DNA of 64,000 nucleotides, taken from the NCBI RefSeq assembly GCF_037975245.1, contig NC_092561.1:2206501-2270500 (forward strand), given 5' to 3'. Source of the stretch: Apostichopus japonicus. Its lineage: Eukaryota; Echinodermata; Holothuroidea; Aspidochirotida; Stichopodidae. A program made the translations under genes and the position numbers. The notes under the pieces were generated by a model, which searched no databases, had not been told where the DNA came from, and saw only the letters and a list, made by a program, of their open reading frames with translations. Of this stretch, positions 31,501 to 43,500 are shown piece after piece. Position 1 is the first letter of the stretch. Every line of letters begins with the position of its first letter.

Positions 31501-34500
31501 ATCTTGTAAAGAACTTCGCGGGAATTAATTTAATGCATATTTAACATATTTTGTTTTTTATGTTCTCCTCTTCCATGCAACAAAAGGTACGAGATGTTAA
31601 TTATTAATTTTTGCATAAAACACACTTCAGTTTGTTCTGGATGGAAGATAATTTAAATTTTGTTTTTAGCCGGAGAGAAATGAATGAACGAAGGGAAATG
31701 AGTTAAATGTAATTATATTGTTAAGTCTGCACCATCCTGGTACTGAACGTTAACAACCATAGATAGTAATTGTTTATTTCCTATTGTGGAATCATATCCA
31801 ACCAGAAAAACGTATTCTTGTTGGGGTGTGGGGGGGGGAGGGGGAGGGAGAGGAGGAAAGGAGCAGGAAGAGGGGTAGAAGAGGGGGAGGGCACTGCTAC
31901 ATAAAGGGTTTGGCAAGTCTAACTTTTCGTATTGCCTGGCTTGCAAAGGGATGATTTATAAGTTTATGAAAATGTGAATAATTTGTACTGTACACTAGGA
32001 ATTTTTGAATTATTCTGTCTGCCAGTGGGGTGGGGATGGGGGGGGGAGGAGAAGAGGAGAGGAAGGGGTGAGAAGTAGGCACGTGTATATGTGGTTGCGC
32101 CCCGGTCTTCTAGTATTCAATATCTGCCTTATATGAACACGCTGAATTCAACAATTTTAAACAGTATGTAAATCTGGTATACACAAAACTTACTGTACTG
32201 TAGGACATACATATAGCACAATACATGTCTGTTGCTACTGTAGCACAAACCATATAAAGTCGAAAAAGTTTACGATCAACAGATCCACAAATGAAATTGA
32301 CTGTCTGCCCTTTGCAATTCTCATTTATACAAGGATCTCTTAAAATATCCTGAAACAAAAGTCAGGTGTCTTTATTGGTCTCTTCCATCAATTTATTACG
32401 GGCGTTAAAAAGCTCTCTGCTTTTAGTGAGTTGTGGGATTCCTCTTGATTCCTGTTGACATTTTGATCTGACGACTTCACAATAAGAACAAATTATTGCA
32501 TTTGCAGCCCTAGAACTTAAAAGGAAATGTAAAAGCAGAAGAAGAATAAGAAGAACTACAGTATAAGACAGAATATGCAGGGAGGTACTGTATGGATTGG
32601 CACAATATTGTTGGTTTAATTTATGGCTTATAAATGGCTTTACTGTAGTTATACGTAGGTTAATACAGGGAGTATAGTTCAGTCGACAGCAGGTCTGCAT
32701 GGGACTACAAAGTGAAGCACCAATGAAGCCCAAAATCAAGTGAGGGCGCTGTCCTATCGGTTCCGAACTAGTTTCGTAAAATTTCACACGCTGTAGATCA
32801 TAGTGGTTGAGTAAGTTAAACCACTTGCAGTATGTAATTTACTGTACAATATTGTTTGTAAACAATGGAAAAACAGATATTTTGAAACATATTTTGAAGT
32901 TTCAAGTCAACCTTATTGTTTGAAGCACTGAGTTGTTTGAAACTGGTATAGTTAGTCAATCACCCAGCGCATCTTTATTCAAATTCATCCTACATGTTCA
33001 CATGTTTGTGAGTACTCTCATGGGATTGTGTCAATACAGAGATGCATGGGCGGCGATCATGGGGGGGACGGGGGGGACATGTCCCCCCCAATATTTTTGT
33101 TGGGGGGATATAGTATCAAATATCCCCCCCAATATTTGGTGGCATAGTTTTTTTTTAAGCATATGTTTTGTATTTTTTATGATATCGCTAGTAATTTCAA
33201 AATAGAAAATGCTTAGATGCAACTTAAAAGGCCTGGGAAGTGCCATTTCCAGCAATCTGGGAGGCATTTTCGGCCAAAATTTTCTTTTGCGCTTCGCGCC
33301 AACTTATGGTGGCGCTACGCTTAGATAGTCTGGGTACAAGCTTTGCCCCTCCCTTGGCAAATTCCTCACAAGGCGCCTGTTTAACCATGTCACAATTTGT
33401 TACTATATATGACCGAAAGTAGTTTTTACTTTTTTTTCGAAATGAATAGCTAGACGGACCGCATCCGTAATAAAATTTGGTTGGAATCTTGTGTATGAGT
33501 GTAAGTACGTACAATCACACATATGATCCACATCGATATGGGTTCACTGGGTTTCCATTTGGCCTGTTTCCTACAAGATTTCTAACCGCAGGTGCTTAGC
33601 CAAGGGAGGGGGGGTGGAGACCGCCCTCCCCCTCGAGCATATTTTTTTTGGTATTTTCTATGATATCAAAGTTTTATAGTAGCCGTTATAAGAGGTTTCA
33701 ATATTTTCAATAATTTAACTGTGTCTGAATTTTCGAAAATTCTTTGAACAACATTCTTCATCATACTTCCCTCTACTCGTGCAATTTTGACCGGTCTGTT
33801 AGGGGTTGAGGGGGGTTTTCTATATTGGTTGTCCATAGATTAAATTTTGTGCAACATTATGGGTATGTTTTGAAGTGAATTTATTATTCAAATTCTGAAC
33901 AAATAATGGGCTTAAAACCTTGAAAAGTGGGGCTGACGGGTATTAAGGGGCGTTACGTAGAATTACCTACAAAAGCAATGATCCACAGGAGATGCAATGA
34001 GGTCGAACATGATGTGTGACTGGTGACAATCTTGAAAAAAGGTATGATGAATGAAGAAAAAAATCTATTAGGTAAAACTTGGTTCTCAGGCAAAAGTGTA
34101 CATCTGGTTGGTCATTTTCAAGCCCGAGAAGTGCCATTTCCAGTGATCTGGGGGGCTATCAAAACCAAAAAATTTCTTGTACGCTGCGCGCCAACCAATG
34201 GTGGCGCTCCGCTTTGATAGTAATTCGCCTGCATCCAAGCAAATGTCCCCCCCAATATTTGAAACAGATCGCCGCCCCTGCAGAGATGCATAAAGAGTAG
34301 AGATTAGCACATTGGTACAGCGGCCTCTGTAGGAATGCTTGAGAGCACCTTCAATATTGGTTGTTGGTTTCACCGAAGATTGCTATGTTCATTTATGTCT
34401 CCTTTGAAACTTATGAACAACAAAGATTGTCACAAAATATCTGGATGTCTTACAAATAGGTGTTCAAAAATTTGTGGGGGAAGAAAAATTGATTTAAACG

Positions 34501-37500
34501 TGTCTGATAAAGAGTTTGGAGTTTTGTGACCAATTTAGTATTGTGTACTACAGTGCAGTGGGGCCATATATCTGCCAGATGCAAACACAGAGTTGTGGAG
34601 TTGAGTCAATGTACAGCACAGTCTAATCACATTATTCAAAACCTAATCCAAGGTGACTTTTCTTTCTTTCTTGTTTTAGTTTGTGCTTGTAACAGCTGAA
34701 AGTTGAAAACAGCTGTTGCAGTTCTGGGAATTAATATTACAAATGATCATTGTATGAGAGCTACAGTACAGAACGCTGGCCTTGATTTTTTGGGGAGAAT
34801 TTAGACTAGTAAATTAGTAACAATAAAATAAAACTGCAAACTGTTTATCTACTAGAGAGCCTGTGTAAGAGAACGTGTAAAAGTAAAATGGCCTGACGTT
34901 TCGATCCTAGCAGGATCTTCTTCAGAGGCTAAATGAGTAAAATGACAAGTAACAGTAACAGAAGGGACAAAAACACGCACAGAATACAGACATGTTAATG
35001 AGCATGTTGAACACAAAGAGATGGATTTAAGGGGGGGGGGGGTTGGATTAGTAGACAAGGGATGGAGAGAAGAAAGAAAGAAAAAAGGAGTAAATTATTA
35101 ATGTAATGTAAATATATTCTTATCATAAGGAAAAGTATAGATGTTTTATTGCATTACAATTTGTCAGGCTGGGTACTGTAGGAAATTAATTAAAGTAAAT
35201 ATATACAGTAATGTGAATGCAAAGCTGGAGTACACATGTATAAAATATTACAGTATTTATGACTATCCACCACCACCACCCCCCTCCCCCCACATTCATT
35301 TGAGGCTGCAGCTTGTGTTTTGTACTGTAGAAACTTGGTTACAATATACAGTAGCATATTCCAACAGTTAAAGAAAGATAAGGCACAGTCTTACTGGGAA
35401 CATTTGTAACTTTCATCCCTGACCGCAGTTTACACGTGGGGAACAAATTACAATGAAATAAATTCGCTGCTATATATAAAACAATGCATTATAAATTTGT
35501 GGAAATACTTGAACTTTTTCTGTATTGAAATAAATGGTTAAATAACTGTCATTAGGAACGCCTAATGATGGAAACCACATTCTCTAGTTCATTTAGTGCC
35601 CTTGAAGGGTGGGGGGGAGGGGGACCTGGTTAATATGGTCTGAACAACAAGACTAAGTACGTAGCAGTGTGTCGGCAGTGGTTCTCAGGTCTAGCATAAT
35701 TACAGTACCTGACACCTTGTGTATTGGTACTCCACCTTCTGCAATTGGTACTTACTGTGTTCTTGACATTTTGTACCCATTTAGAGGACCCAGTACTACA
35801 TACTTACTCATACTAAGGAAAATTATATACTTTGTTTTCAACCTTCTGGATTTGTACTTGAGCTGTATTCTTGTCATTTTGTAACCATTTAGAGAACCTT
35901 GTACTACACACAGTAGTACTCATACTAAGGGAAATTATATACTTGTACTCAACCTTGTGGACTTGTACTTAACTACTTGGCAGTTTTGGATACATCCACA
36001 GTACTTATAGTATCTAAGTATTAGTGCAAACTTATGTTATCAGTGGTACTCGCTTTCAGAACATTTTACTTGTACTCATACTAAATTGTACTACAAGTCT
36101 GTACGTCAGATGGCAGGTGTGGAAACAACAGTACTACACATACAGTTATACTGCTAGAATTCCAATCCCATACAGTATGGTGCGGGATAGTACTGTGTAG
36201 ATGTGGTCAATGATCACATCCTTGTCCAAAGTTGACTCAAGGTTTGACGAACTTTGACCCTCTGCAGATGAAGTATTAAATGAAGCTAAGAGCCAAGAAG
36301 AATGAGGCTTCGTCGCGAGTTCCTGCTTGCAGGAGGATCTGAAATACATACATACTGTACTACATACATACAAATCCAAGTACTTTGAGGTTGTGTATGA
36401 AATTTTCTTAACATTTTTTGTAAATCTGTGCAGTAGGTGTTAGTGTACCATTATGGTATATTGATTATTACGGTACTAATGTATGACCAAGCCTTGCTAA
36501 ATATGCTTAGAGCTGTTCACTCATGTTTGCTTAGTTTGGTTGGCTCCCCATTTATATTCTACGTGATTGAAAGTTGTGGTCCCCATTTGGATCTGACTAC
36601 TTGTAAATCAGAGATATGCAAAGAACCAGAGTGTTGATTCTGTTAAACTGACTACTTCAAAGTTAACCCACATCAAACTGACATCGTGAGATCTCCTAAT
36701 AAAAGTTTGTAGAAGTTGTTTGCAGTTGTAACTTTAACCATAAACTTTGAATCGTCCAGCTCTAGGCCATTTATCAGATTAAGAGAGTTACCAAACAGGT
36801 GGCTTTAACTAGAAGTATTGGGCTAATCGATGGACCTGTATACCAACTGGAGATAGCTTACATTAAAGGGTACCAGGTGCTGAATGGAGGACCTACAGGA
36901 AGGGTCAGATGGGGGTTGGGAGAGATGTGTTAGGCATGATGGAAGGGTTGTTATGGATAACTGCTCCAGTAAAACAATGTATGTATATATGTATGTATGT
37001 ATGTATGTGTGTATGCATGCATGTATATTTGTATGTATGTATGTATGCTGGATGTAAGCATGTATGTATGCAGGTACAGTATGTATGTGTGGAAGTTGTT
37101 TACTGCAAGTCAGCCTTCAATATTTTGAGTTCAGTTTATCCAGGGTACTATTTTGAAAAGTCAAGGCCACCCAAACAAACAAACAACTGTTGTAGACAGG
37201 CTTTTTATTGAATTTTATTTTTTTCCCCTCCAAAGTTGTTAATCAGTGAGGTTCAACCCACATAGCACCTTTTGTAAAGGGAACGCTTAATTAGATTTTG
37301 GTGAAGTTCTCCGCATTGATTCGGTTACAAATGTGAAGTCAACACTTGGCAGTACAGGGTAATAGTTAAATAACTGTCTTTCTGATATACAGTATTGAAC
37401 CATTCAGATATAACAAAGCATTGTTGAAATTCACACCATTAAAGTGATACACAGTCGCTAAAGAAAGTAATATTTATAGAAACTTTTTGACAAAATTTGA

Positions 37501-40500
37501 AAATGGATATTGACACTAATTTAACCCCACTGTACTGTAGGTATGCTGTAGGTTACTTTGCATATAAGAGTCGTTTTATTAGGGTTGTCAATTGTCAGTG
37601 GTATTTGTCGTCAGACATCTGCTTCAGCTAATTACTGGGTAAATAAAACAACTCTGTTCAGCGAGCAGAAGTATTTTGCTAACATTCACTGGGATCATTT
37701 TTTAGTGAATCTTGGAAAAACGGCCAGAGGATTTGTTCTGTAAATTGTGAATTTAGTTGAATTAAGTAAGTCAGTTAAATAGTAAAGTTGAGGTCTAGTT
37801 ATTCTCTTTTCTGATTATTCTTCCCTTTTCAAAGGTAGACTATTTTATTTGAAATTTCTTTGGAGAGACTTGCCACACAATAGGCACATATTTTCTAAGG
37901 GGGGGGGATAAGGTTTCCTAGACTATAGGGTTCTCTTTCTGTAAAAGGTGGCCTTTAGTGTGTAGGTTATTGTTAGGAACCAGGGGGTCCACTTGAGTGT
38001 AGTATACCTACTGTAGATCTGTACAATAACTAATCATTTCAGCAACAAATGTTTGTATGTTGCTGTCCACAATATACATTCCTTTAAACAAAATTTTGTC
38101 AAAGAGTGACTAAGCATGATTACAAAATGATTCATGGCATTGGTTATGCAGGATGTTTGACAAGTTATGGGGTGGGGGAGGGGTGGGAGAGGGGTGAAGG
38201 GAGCATCTGGTCCCTGACTGGCATTTATTTGGTTACTTCCTTGACTGTTTTAATCTGACTTGGTGTGAGTACTTTGTGAAATTAGAATTAGAAATGGTTA
38301 TAACAGACTGGTTATGACACTACTCTACAGTACTGTTCAACAAGTTGTCCATGTCCAGACGCAATCCTGAGATAATTTACAGGATGACTTAAGTAACTTA
38401 AGTATTTAATACAGGTGAGAATCTACCATTGAATTAGAAAGAGTAGAACGACACTGGTACGATTACCACAACATTAACACGTTACAATTCTCAGTGTGAG
38501 TACCAGCGTGAGTTCAAGACCCCAACTGAGAGTATGAGTACTAAATCTTATATCTCAAACTGGATTTCCAAAAAGTTCTGAGTACAATCTGAACAAAACA
38601 CAAGCTTAAGTACAGGGTACTATGCTACAAGGTAGAAGGTAAGTACTCTATTCACTAAAACTCAAATCAACATCGATTATCATAGACAGATAAAAGTATC
38701 CACCTTTTCATTGTCATTACTGATTGGAATAACTTTTTTTTTGTGTTTTTGTCTTTTATCTCCTCTTCTTTTGTTAGGTGGTTTTGCCATCTTGATGATG
38801 ATAACTACCTCAATGTTGACAATCTCCTATCTGTCCTGAGCGAGTACCCACCAGAACAGGACCACTACCTCGGTAGAAGCAGCTTAAATCATGCAATAGA
38901 AACCATCGATAGAGAGGATGGAATGGTGAGTACCATCGGGGTGGTGAGGGGGGGTGTTGGGAAAGGAGGTGTTGGGGAAGGGGTTGTTGGAAAAGGGGTG
39001 TTGGGGAAGGAGGCATTGAGAAAGAGGGTGTTTGGTAAGGAAGTGTTGGGAAAGGGTGTGTTCTGGGAGGGGGTGTTGTGGAAGGGGGTGTTGGAGAAGG
39101 GGGTGTTGGAAAAGGGTGTGTTGTGGAAGGGGGTGTTATGAAGGTGGTGTTGTGAAAGGGGGTGTTGTGGAAGGGGGTGTTGGGGGAGGGGATGTTGGAG
39201 AAGGGGGTGTTGTGGAAGGGGTGTTGTGAAGGGGGTGTTGTGAAGGGGTGTTAGCAAAGGGGGTGTTGGTGGAAGGGAGTGTTGTGGAAGGGGATTTTAA
39301 GGGAAGAGGTGTTGGAGAAGGGTGTTGGGAAGGGGTGTTGGGAAGGGGGTGTTGTGGATGGGGGTGTTGTGAAGGGGGTGTTTGGGAAGGGGGTGTTTCT
39401 TTTGTGATGTTTACAGCAAAATAGGATAGACTTAAGGATGTTGCCATAAACCATTTTGTTAAGCAATAACGTTGTACTGTAGTTATTAAGCAGACACAAG
39501 TACTGTATTTCATTGCACGACAGCAGGTGATCTGAAGATTCATATTGTTAGATAGCAGCCACTGTGGAACTAAATAATGTTATATCCAGAACGGCATGTA
39601 CAGTAGGTGTGAATGTAGTATTTGTAACTGCTATGTAAACGTCTTCAATTTATTGTTCCTATTATTGTACAACATTTAATTTCAAAATAGAAACTCATTG
39701 TGATTACTGTAAGTAATTGACAAAGAGTTCATAGTTTTTCGCTGAAACTCATCAAGTATGGCATTAATCAATACAGGTTCCTTTCATGAAGTTAACTGGC
39801 ACGTGAAGTCAATTTGGAATTGTATGGGTGTCCCAAATCTGCGATGAATCACATCAAAGAAACTGTTTTGACGAAGGGTTTTGTTTTCTTTAAAGTTGCA
39901 ATGAATCATACCAAACTATTTTGATGAAGTGGTTTGTTTTGTTTAACATTGTAAAGAGTCTTTTCAATCAAATGATGATCCTAGTTTTTACCATGATGTT
40001 TTGTGACTGGTGTCAAGTCTTTATTCCAGTCACTAGATTCTAAAGGGAAAAAATTTGACAGATTTGTTCGATTCATTTCTCTTTTGAAATCTAATTTACC
40101 TGAGTCATGAGTGATCACAACACTTGAGTTTTTATCACATCTCTCTTTATGATGTTATTCAATCAGCTATTGCTACACTTTGTAGCCCCCCAAAAAACTT
40201 GTGTTTAAATCAATATATATATAATGTATAGTGCAGTGACAACAGGTGGTAGGGTAGTGTCAAGGTTATCCTCACTGTTACAGTACAATACTGTTTCCTG
40301 ACTTATACAGTATGTATGTCTTATTTATGAAGAGTTGCCTTCACTGTCAAAAGTTAAGTAGACGTATGGAGAATGCACTTTCACTTAGTATGTACAGTAT
40401 ACTAACTGACTCACTGATTCACAGGCTGACTGACTCACTGATTCACAGGCTGAATGACTGACTGACTGACTGACTCACTCACTGCTTCAAGGGCTGACTG

Positions 40501-43500
40501 ACTGACTGATTCACAGGCTGACTGACTGACTGACTGACTCACTAATTCACAGGCTGAATGACTGACTGATGTAATGATTTACTGACTAATTCACTGACTG
40601 ACTTACCCTTGTCAAGAACTATTTTACTATTAGGAGTGTTACTGTAGCTCAGAGGTTAACGCCGGTGCCTTCCAATCATATGGTCCCCAGTATGAGTCAT
40701 TCCAAGTTTTATGTATGTCGTCCAGGTACAGAGTTGTTGACAATTGACAATTCATAATCATGGACGTTAAATATGAATGTTAGAGACTGACTTCGGTCAG
40801 TCATGCGGCTTTGATAAGCCAATGAGGCTTCTTTGCGAGTTCCTGCTTGCAGGAGGATCTAAAATACATACATACATGAATTGAATCAACCTGAAAGGAC
40901 TCTCTTTACAACACTGCTCTCATGCAAGGGAAGGATTAAGATATCTATTTATATATATAATAAATTCATGAAAGCATGCTGTTCAATTTTCCCTTTAGTA
41001 TTTCCAATTATAAAATTGAAATATGAAATGCAATGAAAAATTGTGACTGCAGATTGTCTTTGATACTAACCACATGTGCCATCTCTATCTTGATTTTTGC
41101 ACATATTTACCAGTTTCATGAACTTTTCTTGGAATTCCAGAAAACCGTCCGATTTTGGTTTGCCACTGGTGGAGCTGGATTTTGCATTAGTAGAGCTTTG
41201 GCTTTAAATATGAGTCCATATGCTGGGTGAGTCCGTCCAAAATATGGTTTTAAACATTTTATTAATTGGTTTTAATCATTCATATGATGATGATCATGAT
41301 TTAATGGAAATTATGACTTTTCTAGAGATAATTGCTTTGATTACTGATGGGAAATGTAGGAAATATATTCGATTGTCAATGACACTGTCAACGACACTGT
41401 GTGTAATATGTGACCATTCTTTCTGTCTCCTAAATGGCTATATGCATATTTGTACAAACTGGAGGTTCTTGTCATTTCCTGGACCTGCAGATTAGTCAAA
41501 TTTCATGGAATGTAAATGGACCTGCTGTGAAATATCTGACATTAAGACACAAAACAAACAATATTTTGTGAAGTAAGGGAAAATGTTCACCCATTGAAGT
41601 ATTTTTTTCCAGTTAGCCTCAAGAGAACGTCCTACTGGAATCGAAACCTCAGGCCCTCTAACTTTTACACATTTACCTACACAGACATTTTGCAGTAGAT
41701 AAGCAGTTTGCCAACAGTATTTTCCCTCATCTATTACTGAAAATCATGCCCTCTACCCACAAGTCCTTACTAGCGACAGTAACTTGATTTGTCCAAGTTT
41801 AAGTTCCAAATTGTAAAAGTTAGAAAATTTCTTATTGTTTTTCATATTTGTATTTTCCATGTGATTAATAATAGTAAACATGTCAAAAGTGTCTGGAAAA
41901 ATGTACAATTTGAGAACTGAGTGCCATTGTTTGAACTTTATTAGTAACTCTTTAACCTTCAGTTGGTGGGAAGAATTATTTTAAAGTTTGAGTTGTATTT
42001 GGTTGGTAGGTTTTGCTTAAAATCACACACCATTCCCCCAACATGGATTCTATCATTTATTTGTAATTTCTGTAGAGCTCTGTAAAAGCAATTAAAGGAA
42101 AAAAAAGAAAGACCTGCCTTCTGGTCAAGCATTGAAGACCTGCTACATATAATATGACTTTATTTTCTTTTATTTTTTTTCAGGGGAGGTTTATTTACAT
42201 CTATGTGCAATAGGATACGACTCCCTGATGATGTGACTGTCGGCTTCATTAGTGGTAATTATTTCTATCAGATTTAGCTTTTTTCATTTCACAGCCCTAC
42301 GACACACCTACTGTACCTTCCCCACCAATGAGATGCAAGTATAGTGTAACCTATAAATGTCATCTGACTGAAAATGTGGGATGTGTCCCCTCAATTGTTT
42401 TTAGGTGTCAGTGGAGAAGACAGGTGATGGTGTGGATGTTGCAGGGGGTGGGGAGGGGATGGGGGGGTGGGGGAAGTGATTAGTGGGCAGGGAACGATAT
42501 TACCACATGTATATTTCTCAGTATTTAACAAAATGTTGAGGATCAGTATGAGCCAGTCGTAGAAGGTGGTCAGTGTATAAGGCATCATTTCAGATATGAA
42601 GGGTGTTGTTTTAACCATTCCATAATCCCTGGACGGTGACGTTCTAACTGTTCAAAAATTTGAAGGAAAGTGACCATCTTTGAAACTGTCTGCGTGCATG
42701 GTGGGTTGGACGGTTGTTTGTAAATATTACATAAGTCGGTTAGAGTGGCGAGTCACAACCCAACCCAATATTCAAACCGAAAGATGGTTTCTTCCATTAA
42801 CAGCCCTATGTCTCTTAGATTTTAAAAAGAGGCTTTCTCTGCGTGCGAGAATCTTTGTGATATCACCTATTTTTAACCTAAAATGTTGCTTTAAGACACC
42901 TTTCCTTTTTTCCCCTATATTTGTTAGACAATTTTGCTTGGAATATATTTATGAGTTCTATTTCAAATTATATTATTTATAGACTTACCTGGATGGTTTG
43001 AAAAATAAAAGATGGAAGGGGAAAAAATTAAAACTACACAAAAGATAACTCTGTCTCGTTAAATGCTGCTACTCGTTAAATACTACGTTAATTACTACTC
43101 GTTAAATATTGCATAGGCTCATACTTAAGATTGTCCATTGGTAATCATTACATGCTTGTATTTTTATTCATAACAAGCCTCTATCATGTAAACAGGACAT
43201 GAGCTCGCAGGAACAACGACCTATTAATTACATGATTTTACTTTGTATTTATTTATTTTCTTCTAAATATTGTTTATAACTCTTGCAGAGCATCTGGTGA
43301 AGACAAAGTTGACCAGCAATAAATTGTTCAACTCCCATCTTCAGTTTTTGAAACTGTTCAAAGGAGAGACTTTAAAAAAACAGGTGAGAAACTCACTTCA
43401 AAATCCTAGAAAAACAGCTTTTTTTTTTTTTTTTACTGAGAAATGACATATATAATATGGCATACATTTACTTCAAATCCTGGTTCAGCAGGGATAACAG

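Larger units (their letters stand above)
23523..38777. other. Fringe intron 4 (15.3 kb)
   Basis: The largest intron. It holds a 20-bp array, a 36-bp duplication, a 29-bp array, hAT copy 2, a hammerhead-like repeat, a SINE fragment, a tandem duplication near 35.8 kb, a TATG microsatellite and many G-runs. I found no nested gene or extra coding exon. Confidence 0.7.

Noticed and set aside
33224..34373. Minus-strand frames sharing an [10 protein letters not shown] segment
   Set aside because: They are the two copies of the internal hAT module read in one frame. They look like shared DNA, not protein conservation, and no transposase motif is visible.
38932..39543. Extension of fringe exon 5 past position 38925 as coding
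   Set aside because: The GTGAGT donor keeps the frame to exon 6 ([11 protein letters not shown]). The extra residues are translated G-rich minisatellite, mirrored by Pro/Thr-rich frames on the other strand.
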